DNA of 64,000 bases, taken from JAGOFO01 sp964522105. Its GTDB lineage: Bacteria > Myxococcota_A > UBA9042 > DTJE01. The notes below the pieces were generated by a model. The model saw only the letters and a list, made by a program, of their open reading frames with translations. It ran no database searches and was not told the DNA's origin. Below are positions 36,214 to 44,433 of the stretch, one piece after another; within the stretch, counting starts at the first letter, position 1; each line of letters begins with the position of its first letter. The stretch covers positions 62,001-126,000 of the forward strand of contig CAZFVA010000005.1 of NCBI GenBank assembly GCA_964522105.1. The letters are read 5' to 3'. The position numbers and the translations under genes were made by a program.

Positions 36214-37086
36214 CTTCATCGCAAATAATTCAGCAGCCTTGTAAGACGATCTGACCAGCGGCCCGCTTGCCGCGAACAGTATCCCCTTTTCAAGCGCCAC
36301 AACCTTGAACCTGTCGAACTGGTCGGGCGTCACGTAGCGGTCAACAGGCAGGTGTTTTGCCGTCGGCTGAAGATACTGGCCTATCGTCACGATGGAAACA
36401 CCCACGGCTGCCAGATCGGCAAGCGATTCGGCGACTTCGTCATCTGTCTCGCCAACGCCGACCATGATTGAAGACTTTGTCAGAACCTTCCTGTTAAACG
36501 AAGCCGCGAATTCCCGTGCTTCCGCCAGGACTGCCAGCGAGTTTTCGTAGGATGCACGCCGGTCGCGCACTGACGGTGTAATCCTGCGCACAACTTCAAT
36601 GTTGTGACCAAGAACATCTACGTCGGATTTGATAACGGTGGCCAGGTTGTCTCTGCGATAATCGGGGATCAGCGCTTCGACCAGGATGCCCGGGCACACG
36701 GCCTTGACTGCAGATATGGTAGATGCAAAGTGCGATGCGCCGCCGTCGGCGACATCGTCCCGGTCAACTGACGTAAGTACGACATATTTCAAACTGGCGT
36801 CTGCGACTGCTTCGGCGACTCTGGCCGGTTCGTCCGGTGAAGGCGGCGTCAGCGGGTGGCCGGTCTTTACGTTGCAAAAACGGCAACCCCGCGTGCACAC
36901 ATCGCCCATTATCATCACAGTTGCGGTTCCGCAGCCCCAGCACTCGGCCTGATTAGGGCATCTGGCTGATTCACAGACTGTGTTCAGGCCAAGCCTTGAC
37001 AGACGCTGATGCATCCGCGCCGATTCCTTCCCCGCCGGAAGCGAAACCTTGAACCATTCCGGTAACCTGCCGTCCTTGCGAACCAT
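36190..37086 (-). CDS. lipA: Lipoyl synthase
   Basis: A radical SAM enzyme of about 298 residues that inserts two sulphurs into protein-bound octanoyl groups to make lipoyl cofactors. It has the auxiliary 4Fe-4S motif CESARCPNQAEC, the radical SAM motif CTRGCRFCN and the C-terminal RSSY, whose Ser ligates the auxiliary cluster. The start chosen has GGGA 8 bases upstream; ATGs at 37113 and 37140 would add 9 or 18 residues. lipB is not adjacent. Its last 24 bases overlap the end of deoC. Confidence 0.95.
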   Translation of the reverse strand: MVRKDGRLPEWFKVSLPAGKESARMHQRLSRLGLNTVCESARCPNQAECWGCGTATVMIMGDVCTRGCRFCNVKTGHPLTPPSPDEPARVAEAVADASLKYVVLTSVDRDDVADGGASHFASTISAVKAVCPGILVEALIPDYRRDNLATVIKSDVDVLGHNIEVVRRITPSVRDRRASYENSLAVLAEAREFAASFNRKVLTKSSIMVGVGETDDEVAESLADLAAVGVSIVTIGQYLQPTAKHLPVDRYVTPDQFDRFKVVALEKGILFAASGPLVRSSYKAAELFAMKLKADNRD

Positions 37087-37168
37087 ACAAACTTTCCCGT
37101 ATTCCGCCCGCATGGATCCTGCATCCGAAATGAATCGCAATCAACCCTGATTAATGGACATGCCGTTC

Positions 37169-37197
37169 TTGACAACAGCCATCCTTCCGCTTAACCT
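37169..37197 (+). promoter_or_regulatory. Sigma70-type promoter of the bS22-like gene
   Basis: A perfect TTGACA (37169-37174), a 17-base spacer and TAACCT (37192-37197). Transcription would start near 37204, giving a leader of about 38 bases. Confidence 0.5.
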
Positions 37198-37241
37198 ACT
37201 GGCCGTTCGTTTTGTGACAACGTAAGCAGGGAGTTCAAAAT

Positions 37242-37343
37242 ATGGGCAGCGTTATTAAGAAGCGGCGTAAGAAGATGCGGAAGCACAAGTACGAAAAGAT
37301 GCGCAAGAAGATGCGTCATGAACGCCGTAAGCGCGGTAAGTAG
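37242..37343 (+). CDS. 33-residue bS22/AURKAIP1-COX24-type small ribosomal protein
   Basis: The product is 33 residues long, starts MGSVIKKRRKKMRKHK and ends RRKRGK, with 20 Lys/Arg. This is the length and sequence pattern of the AURKAIP1/COX24-domain small-subunit protein (bS22 in mycobacteria: MGSVIKKRRKRM). Such proteins sit in the 30S subunit bound to rRNA. The gene has a good ribosome site (AGGGAG, 8 bases before ATG) and a promoter with perfect TTGACA. It stands between lipA and the membrane TPR gene. The product is too short for most gene finders and could be missed in annotation. The family call rests on clear similarity over the whole length; ribosomal function here is inferred. Confidence 0.8.
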   Translation: MGSVIKKRRKKMRKHKYEKMRKKMRHERRKRGK

Positions 37344-37410
37344 TACCTGAAATTTGTCCTCAGTCGTAATAACAGTTCCAGACAGGTCCTTGACCGGTTA
37401 GACTCATGCG

Positions 37411-39480
37411 ATGAAGACTGTGTGGACAAACACTGCCTGTACTTCCCTTTTTATTTCAATATTACTTTGTCATTCAATTGCGCTGTCGGCACCGGCTCGT
37501 CTTGATGTCCCCAAACCACCTGCGGCGATTCAGCAACAGGCCGGGATTCTGCTTGGCAGCCTTGTAAACGGCAGGTTGTCAACTGTTGACATCGCCCTTT
37601 CCCGCCTGGTCGAGATGCGTAAAGAGGCACAGATAGTAAATCTGACGCCTGTGGCCGCAGCTTTTATCGGATATTTCGAACAGGGGACCCGTGACGCTAC
37701 CGTCGGCGAGCGGCAGGCTCTGGCCGAAGCCGCCATTGAACTGGCCCCGGACTATCCGTATCTGTACTTCAATCTTGCCCGGGTCAGACTTTCGCAGGGG
37801 CTCGAGGGAATTGGTCCTGCCATTGGTTCGCTTATTGACGGCCTCAAGAAGGTTCCAGTTTTCCCCAGAACTGAATCTATCCTGGTCGCAAATGTGTCGT
37901 TTTATCTGATTGGCGTTCTGCTGGTGCTGTACATCATCACTGGATTTGCCATGCTTTTCAGGTATCTGCCGCTGATAAGGCACGACATCGGGGATATGTT
38001 TCCATCGGCCGCAACTGCCGCCTTCTCGGCATCAGAAGTTCGGAAAACGAAGAGCGTCCTGTTCATCCTGGGTAACAAGGCGTCAGCCGTCTTTTTGAAC
38101 GTGCTGATACTGATTATTGCCCTTGCTCCGCTGGTCCTTGGATTCGGCCTTCTGTTGACCGCTGCCTTGTGGCTTGCCCTTGCCTTCCCTTACTGTCGGA
38201 AAGCTGAAAAGGCTCTGGCAATTGCGGTCACATTAATTGTCTGTATTTTGCCGGTAGTCGGGGCCGTTACAGGGATCCCGGAACACATTCAGGATTCAAG
38301 CGGAACTTTGCGCTGGTCATGTATGCGCGAGTACTGCCCCGAGTCATCACAGTCGGCCCTTGAAACGTTGATTCACGCTTCAGATCAAGAAGAACCGGGT
38401 GATGAAGCGACCAGGGCTGTGACTATAGTGGCGGTCGCGACCGGAAGGCTTCAGTATGCCGGAAAGGACGAAGCCGCCATCGCTAACGTCAGGATTCTTC
38501 TAAGTGGTCAGCCCGACCTGATGAATTCATCGGCAGGTCTTACGCTGCTTGGGAACGCACTGGTCATGGAGGCTGTTGCGTCGTGCCCTGACGGGCATCC
38601 TGACCGGGCCCGGATAAAAGAAGCGTCGAAGGTCTTTACGAAAGCCGTCGAGCTTAGAACAGGCAACGAGGCAGCCTTACGGGGCCTTGCTGTTGCAATG
38701 GGTCTGACCGGACGGCGCGACGACATGGAACTGGCGCTTCAAAAGGTTCTGGAGATCACGAAAGAAAGCGATCTGGACTTCATGGCCCGGGTCAGGACGT
38801 CTACCGCAGCCACCGATTCGTGCGACCGATTCACAGAAATTGCCGGCGAACTTCGCCCCCCGGAGCCGTCTTCCAACCGCACAATTTATTACAGCGGCGA
38901 GAAGCTTACTGACCTTATTCAGGATGTGTCAGCTGTCATTCCCTACAGCAGTGTGCTTCTTTCAAAAATGTCGATGACAGCGCTTCCATACGCGCTTGGT
39001 GTGACTCTGTTCGCTGGAATTGTGCTGGCCTTCCTGCTGCCGTTTTCCAGACGGGCATATCGCTGTCCCAGGTGCAGACACGTGTCGTGTCCTTCTTGTA
39101 ACAGGCGGGCGTCAGATTTTGATTACTGCCCGGTCTGTATGTTTGATCAGGTTAAGCCGGCATTCCTGGATCCAAGGGATGTCATGGTGCTTCGAACCGA
39201 TCAGGTGCAGGGTCTGGTAAGTCGAATCGGGGTGCCTCTGCTGTCGTTCATTATTCCCGGATCTGGTCAGCTTCTTGACGGCAAGCCGTTTCGGGGCACG
39301 TTGATGCTGCTTTTGCTGGGTATTGGACTTGAAGTCGTGTTGTATCCTGTTCCCCCGGTAGTTGATTCGTTTGCCTATATTCAACCGTCAGCGGGCGGGT
39401 TGCCGATTGCCCCGCCAATTCTGCTTGCCACAGCCTATCTGTGGTCGGTGCTTGACGTAATTATCTCAAGGCGAAGATGA
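37411..39480 (+). CDS. Multi-pass membrane protein with TPR-like periplasmic/cytoplasmic parts and zinc ribbon
   Basis: 689 residues. A signal peptide (about 1-28, SIALSAPA) is followed by a helical TPR-like region (about 30-150). Membrane segments follow at about 168-188, 225-265 (probably two), 270-292 and 525-550. Between the fourth and fifth lies a second TPR-like region of about 230 residues. A zinc-binding segment CPRC, CPSC and CPVC (about 552-575) follows the last of these, and a hydrophobic tail of about 100 residues has two or three more segments (SFIIPGSGQLLDGKPFRG). I recognise the architecture from deltaproteobacterial proteins of unknown role but no named family. The stop overlaps the next ATG by 4 bases (ATGA), so it is coupled to the DUF4388-like gene and probably to phoH-ybeY. 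Confidence 0.68.
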   Translation: MKTVWTNTACTSLFISILLCHSIALSAPARLDVPKPPAAIQQQAGILLGSLVNGRLSTVDIALSRLVEMRKEAQIVNLTPVAAAFIGYFEQGTRDATVGERQALAEAAIELAPDYPYLYFNLARVRLSQGLEGIGPAIGSLIDGLKKVPVFPRTESILVANVSFYLIGVLLVLYIITGFAMLFRYLPLIRHDIGDMFPSAATAAFSASEVRKTKSVLFILGNKASAVFLNVLILIIALAPLVLGFGLLLTAALWLALAFPYCRKAEKALAIAVTLIVCILPVVGAVTGIPEHIQDSSGTLRWSCMREYCPESSQSALETLIHASDQEEPGDEATRAVTIVAVATGRLQYAGKDEAAIANVRILLSGQPDLMNSSAGLTLLGNALVMEAVASCPDGHPDRARIKEASKVFTKAVELRTGNEAALRGLAVAMGLTGRRDDMELALQKVLEITKESDLDFMARVRTSTAATDSCDRFTEIAGELRPPEPSSNRTIYYSGEKLTDLIQDVSAVIPYSSVLLSKMSMTALPYALGVTLFAGIVLAFLLPFSRRAYRCPRCRHVSCPSCNRRASDFDYCPVCMFDQVKPAFLDPRDVMVLRTDQVQGLVSRIGVPLLSFIIPGSGQLLDGKPFRGTLMLLLLGIGLEVVLYPVPPVVDSFAYIQPSAGGLPIAPPILLATAYLWSVLDVIISRRR

Positions 39481-40868
39481 ACAAGGTTGATTCTAACGGC
39501 ATGGGGCCTCTGGACGGCATCGAGCTTGAACCGATTTCCGGTCCGGGCGGGGCCCAGGCTGATGTGACCACAGATCCCGATGTAACCGGAATTAATCTGG
39601 ATGAGTTTTTCGGGGATCTGGAACCGCAGCAGAACGCCGGGTATCGCGTTGGACTGGCTGGCGCAGGGTCTGATTCGTGGACTCCGGGTGCCGCTGCGAT
39701 TCGCGAAGGAATAGCCCTTGCCCCCGGTGGCATCCAGACGTCAGCGCCGCGTCAGAAGAAACACCCGCCACTGTTTGCCGCGCTTGCCGTCGTCTATAAG
39801 AAAAATCTGAGTGGAACGCTGAGCGTCAGTTACGGGGCAGAAAATATTCTGGCCGCCGTTATCGAAAACGGGCGCGTGATGAACTGTGCGCACCCGGACC
39901 TTACCCCGTCCGCGATATCTTCTTTGCTGGTTGAAATGGGATTGATCAGTGAAAAACAGATGTTGCGTGCGCAAAAGCGTGCTGCCGCGCGTGATCGTAC
40001 GATTGAAGACGAGATTGTTGCTTCCCGCAGGATATCCCGCGCGACGTTCGAGAATCTGCGCGAGACTCAGTGTAACGAGACTATTTTAAGTTTAATAATG
40101 GACAGGAACGTAAAAGTTTCGCTTGTCCAGCATACACGGTCGGGCATCAGAAAGAACTGCAGTCTGCCCCTTCCCTACCTGATTAAAGAGGCGCAGCGGC
40201 GCGCCCGTGAATTGCCTGACATACTTAGTCGCGTTCCTGACAATGACGCAATCTATATAAGGTCGGCACACCTTGATCCGACCATTACAGATGTACGATG
40301 GGAAGACCTCGAGATGTCGGCAGGTGAAAGGCAGACATACTTCTTTGTTAATGGGCGTCGAACTGTCAAGGAACTGGCGAGCGTTACAAGTCAAAGCCTT
40401 TTTAACGTTACAAGGTCACTGGCTTCCCTTGTTGAAAATGGTTTTGTTGTTCAGGCAGTCACGCGCACACACACGCCGTCGGCGTTTTCGTCATTCCTGC
40501 GATCAACTACACCGCGCGCCTTCGCGATGCTGGTCGTTCTGGCGTCTATAAGTCTGGCGTATCTGGTGGTCAAGCCGCAGGACATCTTTCACCATGAAAA
40601 AGAGTCGTCAGCCGAGTCTCACGTCGGTTGGACAAATCTGCTTTCGCGTGCGTCATCTTCAAGGGTTGCAGGCGCGGCCTTTGTCTATCTGCTGACCCGC
40701 AACGAGATGCCCGATTCGCCTGAGCGGCTTGTCGATGAGGGTCTTATTCTTCCAACTGATATGAAGGCCGCCGCCATGATTAACTGGGGGCCGACTTTGC
40801 CTCTTGATGAACAACCGGTGGAAAGTCCGACTTCGCCGGATGAGGAGGCGCCCGATGACGCGCAATAA
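39477..40868 (+). CDS. DUF4388/PATAN-like protein with winged-helix-like part and C-terminal TM
   Basis: 463 residues. After an acidic 90-residue N-terminus comes a DUF4388-type region (about 97-215): LSGTLSVSYGAENILAAVIE and NGRVMNCAHPD fit the 'low expression of product / input of gene' pattern of this family, found in gliding and signalling proteins of deltaproteobacteria. A helix-turn-helix-like piece (RRTVKELASVTSQSLFNVTR, about 295-315) and one membrane segment (about 345-365) follow. The last 90 residues would be periplasmic. It may be a membrane-bound signalling adaptor; no enzyme motif is visible. Coupled by ATGA to the gene before, and it overlaps phoH by 14 bases. Confidence 0.6.
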   Translation: MNKVDSNGMGPLDGIELEPISGPGGAQADVTTDPDVTGINLDEFFGDLEPQQNAGYRVGLAGAGSDSWTPGAAAIREGIALAPGGIQTSAPRQKKHPPLFAALAVVYKKNLSGTLSVSYGAENILAAVIENGRVMNCAHPDLTPSAISSLLVEMGLISEKQMLRAQKRAAARDRTIEDEIVASRRISRATFENLRETQCNETILSLIMDRNVKVSLVQHTRSGIRKNCSLPLPYLIKEAQRRARELPDILSRVPDNDAIYIRSAHLDPTITDVRWEDLEMSAGERQTYFFVNGRRTVKELASVTSQSLFNVTRSLASLVENGFVVQAVTRTHTPSAFSSFLRSTTPRAFAMLVVLASISLAYLVVKPQDIFHHEKESSAESHVGWTNLLSRASSSRVAGAAFVYLLTRNEMPDSPERLVDEGLILPTDMKAAAMINWGPTLPLDEQPVESPTSPDEEAPDDAQ

Positions 40869-41850
40869 GCAGGCAATTCAGGTTGATCTCAGTTTTGACG
40901 ATGTGAACGCATTCATGCTGCTGTGCGGTCAGGGCGACGAGAATCTGCGGCGCGCCGAGACCTTGCTTGATGTGGTTGTCAGGATTCGTGGAAACCAGGT
41001 CAGTCTGTACGGGGACGAGGATCAGGTCATCGTCGCGCGCAATCTGCTGGAGCAGTTATATCTGCTGTGTCGCGGTGGCTGGGACGTTTCGCCAATCGAC
41101 ATTGACCGGGCCGCATCAGTCCTCGGGGCCGACCCGGGGGCTGACCTTGCTGATATTTTTGCGTCAGGCGTTTCAATCGGCGGAATTACGTCACCGGTCA
41201 GGGCAAAGACCCCGGCCCAGAAGGCGTACATCAAGGCCATGAAGGACCACGACCTGGTGTTGTCGGTAGGTCCGGCTGGAACCGGAAAGACGTATCTGGC
41301 GATGGCGACGGCGCTCGGTTGCCTGCAGGCTAAGAAGGTCCGTTCAATCGTTCTGACCAGGCCGGCAGTCGAGGCAGGCGAAAGGCTCGGTTTTCTGCCT
41401 GGCGACCTTGCCGAAAAGGTTAATCCGTACCTGCGCCCGCTGTACGACGCCATGTACGACATCATGGATATTGAACGTGGCAACCGCCTGATTGAAAAGG
41501 GCGTCATCGAGATCGCCCCGCTTGCCTTCATGCGTGGCCGTACCCTTTCGAACTCGTTCATTATTCTGGACGAGGCGCAGAACTGCACAATCGATCAGAT
41601 GAAGATGTTCCTTACAAGGATTGGATGTTCGTCCAGGGCGGTCGTCACCGGCGACCTGACCCAGACTGATCTTCCTGGCGCAACCATTTCAGGCCTTGAA
41701 CACGCAGTTAAAGTACTGGAAGGTATTCCCGGAATCGCTGTCAGCAGGTTCACCGAAGCCGACGTCATGCGGCACCCGCTCGTCAAAAGGATCATCCGTG
41801 CGTGGGACGGTAACAAGGGGGCCCAGCCAGATGCCGGTTCAGATATATAA
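40855..41850 (+). CDS. PhoH-family ATPase (YbeZ-type)
   Basis: 331 residues. The N-terminal 90 form the KH-like domain usual in this family (RIRGNQVSLYGDEDQV). The ATPase domain has Walker A GPAGTGKT (about residue 141) and Walker B FIILDEAQN. PhoH/YbeZ proteins are RNA-linked ATPases that act with the endoribonuclease YbeY, and here ybeY follows immediately with a 20-base overlap. It acts in the cytoplasm in ribosome and rRNA quality control. The ATG lies 6 bases after GGAGG, inside the end of the previous gene. Confidence 0.92.
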   Translation: MTRNKQAIQVDLSFDDVNAFMLLCGQGDENLRRAETLLDVVVRIRGNQVSLYGDEDQVIVARNLLEQLYLLCRGGWDVSPIDIDRAASVLGADPGADLADIFASGVSIGGITSPVRAKTPAQKAYIKAMKDHDLVLSVGPAGTGKTYLAMATALGCLQAKKVRSIVLTRPAVEAGERLGFLPGDLAEKVNPYLRPLYDAMYDIMDIERGNRLIEKGVIEIAPLAFMRGRTLSNSFIILDEAQNCTIDQMKMFLTRIGCSSRAVVTGDLTQTDLPGATISGLEHAVKVLEGIPGIAVSRFTEADVMRHPLVKRIIRAWDGNKGAQPDAGSDI

Positions 41851-42162
41851 CTCACAAAGAAAAGTTGCAGTTGAACGTGGCCGATGGGATGTCGCATTCG
41901 ANNNNNNNNNNNNNNNNNNNNNNNNNNNNNNNNNNNNNNNNNNNNNNNNNNNNNNNNNNNNNNNNNNNNNNNNNNNNNNNNNNNNNNNNNNNNNNNNNNN
42001 NCGGTAAGCCCCGATCAGGCGCTTTACGCCGAGGTCGTGTTCCTGTTCATCCATTCCCTGCTTCATCTGCTTGGCTATGACCACGAAACCAGCGAAGCTG
42101 ACGCTGCGGCAATGCGGTCTGAAGAACAAAGAATTCTGAATAAAATCGGTATGAAAGCCTGA
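41831..42162 (+). CDS. ybeY: YbeY endoribonuclease, interrupted by an assembly gap
   Basis: The start (MPVQIYNSQRK, 23 residues) and the end (52 residues from VSPDQALYAEVV) are both visible. The end carries the zinc-binding signature HSLLHLLGYDH. YbeY is a single-strand endoribonuclease for 16S rRNA 3' maturation and ribosome quality control. A normal YbeY has about 150 residues with about 110 before the histidine motif, so roughly 60-75 codons are missing. Only 100 N stand in the gap and the two halves are not in the same frame across it, which shows that the N run is a placeholder. The gene itself is probably intact. It ends 1 base before the convergent rny stop. Confidence 0.9.
41902..42001. 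other. Assembly gap of 100 N
   Basis: Exactly 100 N, the conventional size for a gap of unknown length, placed inside ybeY. From the flanking reading frames the true length should be 2 modulo 3, and from the YbeY family length about 190-230 bases. Confidence 0.99.
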
Positions 42163-43719
42163 CTACTTGGCGTATTCGACGGCGCGGGTTTCGCGGATGA
42201 CGCAGACCTTGATCTGGCCTGGGTATGAAAGCTGCTCTTCAATCTTCTTCGCGATGTCCCTTGCAAGCACTGTCGCGCCGTCATCATCAATGCGTTCGTT
42301 TTCGACGATGATGCGGACTTCACGGCCTGCCTGAATCGCGTATGACCTGTTAACACCGGCGAATGAATTGGAGATTTCTTCCAGGTCATTCAAGCGCTTC
42401 AGGTAGTTTTCAAGACTTTCACGTCTGGCGCCGGGCCTTGCACCGGAAATCGCATCTGCTGCGGCCACAATATGGGCCAGCAGGGTCAGCGGCTTTTCTT
42501 CGGTGTGGTGGGACGCTATTGCGTGCACGACTTCAGCGTTTTCACCAAACTTTCTGGCAAAATTGGCGCCTACAAGTGCGTGCGGCCCTTCGACTTCGTG
42601 GTCGATCGCTTTGCCCAGGTCATGTAACAGCCCGGCCCTTCTGGCCTGCTTGACCGGAACACCCATTTCGGCCGCCATAAGGCCGGCAAGTCCGCCGACT
42701 TCCAGCGAATGCTGCAGAACGTTCTGTCCGTAACTGGTGCGGTACTTCATGCGCCCGATAAGTTTGATCAGTTCGGGATGCATCGTGCCGAGCGCCAACT
42801 GGAACAGCGCGTCTTCGCCGGTTTCCTTGATGTTCTGTTCGACTTCGCGAGCCGTCTTTTCGACGATTTCTTCGATGCGCGCGGGATGAATGCGACCGTC
42901 CGAAACAAGCTTTTCCAGTGACAGTCTGGCAATTTCCCTGCGAACCGGGTTAAAGCCCGAAACAATAACGGTATCCGGCGAGTCATCAATGATTACATCA
43001 ATACCTGTGGCCGATTCAAATGCACGGATATTGCGACCTTCGCGACCAATAATGCGGCCTTTCATCTCCTCACTCGGGAGCTGTACGACCGACACGGTAC
43101 GTTCATTTGCAAACTCGGCTGCGTAGCGCATCATGGCCACGCCGATAATTTTCTTTGCCCGTTTTTCGGCCTCTTCCTTGGCTTCTTCTTCAATCTGCTT
43201 AATCTGCCTGGCCGATGTCATCTTGACGTCTTCCAGCAACTTTTCATTAAGAATCTTACGAGCTTCTTCCTGGGTAAGACCGGCAACGGTTTCCAGTGCG
43301 CCGCGCGCCTCGGTAGTTAATTTTTCCTGTTCTGCGATCTTTGTCTTCAATTCCTGTTCGCGCAGGGATGTGCTCTTCTCACGCGACGAAATTTCGGTTT
43401 CCCTTGCGACCAGTGAATCCATCTTGCGATCAACGATCTCTTCACGCTTATCCAGGCGTTCTTCCTTGCGATCAGCGTCACTTTTGGTTTTGAGGAGATC
43501 CTTTTCCAATGTCTTAAAGCGATTTTCAGAGTTTTTGAACTGGTTCTCGGCCAGGGCCAGTTTTGCTTCGAAGTTTCTTGCAGCTTCCTTAATCTCGGCT
43601 TCACTGTTTCTTTTTTCTTTCTCGATCTTGGTTTTGATTGCCGTTCTTGCCGCTAAAAAGGCGCCTGCAGCACCCCCGGCAAGTCCGACGAGCAGCCCGA
43701 TTACAAGCTCTACGCCCAC
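42163..43719 (-). CDS. rny: Ribonuclease Y
   Basis: 518 residues. An N-terminal membrane anchor (about 3-24, VIGLLVGLAGGAAGAFLAA) is followed by a long Lys/Glu-rich coiled coil (about 30-200), a KH domain with the phrase GREGRNIRAFESATG, and the HD phosphohydrolase domain with HSLEVGGL, LLHDLGKAID and ASHHTEEKP. This is the family order. It starts RNA turnover by endonucleolytic cleavage at the inner membrane. The GTG start is set by GGAGGTG 5 bases upstream. It is the last gene of the minus-strand run and follows the candidate 6S RNA and zapA. Confidence 0.96.
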   Translation of the reverse strand: MGVELVIGLLVGLAGGAAGAFLAARTAIKTKIEKEKRNSEAEIKEAARNFEAKLALAENQFKNSENRFKTLEKDLLKTKSDADRKEERLDKREEIVDRKMDSLVARETEISSREKSTSLREQELKTKIAEQEKLTTEARGALETVAGLTQEEARKILNEKLLEDVKMTSARQIKQIEEEAKEEAEKRAKKIIGVAMMRYAAEFANERTVSVVQLPSEEMKGRIIGREGRNIRAFESATGIDVIIDDSPDTVIVSGFNPVRREIARLSLEKLVSDGRIHPARIEEIVEKTAREVEQNIKETGEDALFQLALGTMHPELIKLIGRMKYRTSYGQNVLQHSLEVGGLAGLMAAEMGVPVKQARRAGLLHDLGKAIDHEVEGPHALVGANFARKFGENAEVVHAIASHHTEEKPLTLLAHIVAAADAISGARPGARRESLENYLKRLNDLEEISNSFAGVNRSYAIQAGREVRIIVENERIDDDGATVLARDIAKKIEEQLSYPGQIKVCVIRETRAVEYAK

Positions 43720-43793
43720 GTCACACCTCCATGCGGTCACATCCGGAATGGCCCGGACGCAACCCGCCGCAAAAAGCGGCTATCAGTAATTAA

Positions 43794-43839
43794 CTCCGGG
43801 CTGTTTTTCGTGGGCCTGGATATCAGCCAGACCCCGGAG
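43794..43839 (-). other. Stem-loop in the zapA-rny gap
   Basis: An outer 7-bp stem (43794-43800 with 43833-43839) encloses an inner CTGG/CCAG stem (43816-43819 with 43827-43830). It directly follows the candidate 6S RNA on the minus strand. There is no T-run, so it looks like a processing or leader structure of rny rather than a classical terminator. Confidence 0.45.
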
Positions 43840-44009
43840 GGATGAGCGGGCTAAATCAGCTTTCGTATAACAAAACATCGACACCCGCGACGGTTAACCG
43901 TTCAAGTGCCGAATTTTAAAACGTTTCCCCACCGCCTGCGCCCCCGGCCATTCCAGAAAGCGCCCACGGAATACGATTGCCAGACCCGAAATCTATATGC
44001 TCATCCCTC
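43837..44009 (-). ncRNA. ssrS: Candidate 6S RNA
   Basis: A 173-base region between zapA and rny whose two ends are perfectly complementary over 11 bases (GAGGGATGAGC at 44009-43999 with GCTCATCCCTC at 43847-43837). Inside this closing stem is a second helix of 7 of 8 pairs (AGATTTCG with CGAAAGCT), then shorter paired segments (CCGTG with CGCGG), and in the 3' half a small hairpin ACGG-TTAA-CCGT. A single long rod of about 180 bases with paired ends and an interrupted middle is the 6S RNA plan, and 6S genes commonly sit next to zapA. 6S RNA mimics an open promoter and binds the housekeeping RNA polymerase holoenzyme. The 5' end overlaps the zapA stop codon. Sequence identity to 6S was not checked, so the call rests on structure and location. 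Confidence 0.6.
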
Positions 44010-44333
44010 GCCCGGAGGGTTGTCCCCAGAAGAACTACCTGCCACTGACGACTGCCGGGTTCCTTCCAGCATATCCAGAAGCAGGTTTGATTTCGTACGG
44101 ATTTTTTCCTTCAAATCCGTAAGATTTCGCCTTTCCTCGACCAGTTCTTCTGCCAGGTCAAGAACCGCCAGCAAGGCCACTTTATGAGGCGATAAAGCCC
44201 CGGCTGCGCTGGCGATTCCGTCAATGCGGGAGTTGGCGAACTGGACAATTTTGTTCAGCGATTCTTCATCCTGACTGGATTTAAGAACAAAATGCTGACC
44301 ATGCAGGGTTATATCTACTACCCTTTTGTCCAC
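44001..44333 (-). CDS. zapA: Cell division protein ZapA
   Basis: 110 residues. The N-terminal domain carries VVDITLHGQHFVLKS and the C-terminal part a coiled coil (VALLAVLDLAEELVEERRNL), the ZapA layout. It binds FtsZ filaments and bundles them at the division site. The GTG start is chosen because GGGGAG lies 6 bases upstream; a TTG two codons earlier is inside that ribosome site. About 25 poorly conserved Ser/Gly/Pro residues form the tail, and the stop codon lies inside the 5' end of the candidate 6S RNA. Confidence 0.88.
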   Translation of the reverse strand: MDKRVVDITLHGQHFVLKSSQDEESLNKIVQFANSRIDGIASAAGALSPHKVALLAVLDLAEELVEERRNLTDLKEKIRTKSNLLLDMLEGTRQSSVAGSSSGDNPPGEG

Positions 44334-44433
44334 GTCCAACTCCCCATTGCACCGATTAAAAGTGTAGTTGATCCGCGTCGGTTGTCAAACTTAACCACGC
44401 TTGATGGCAGTGTTTACTGTGCATTTGAGGCTG

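Noticed and set aside
41831..42162. ybeY as a pseudogene
   Set aside because: The disruption coincides with a 100-N assembly gap; both ends retain intact family motifs.
43767..43781. GCCGC-AAAAA-GCGGC hairpin as a terminator of the 6S-type RNA
   Set aside because: No T-run follows on either strand, and it lies just upstream of the rny ribosome site; not a classical terminator.
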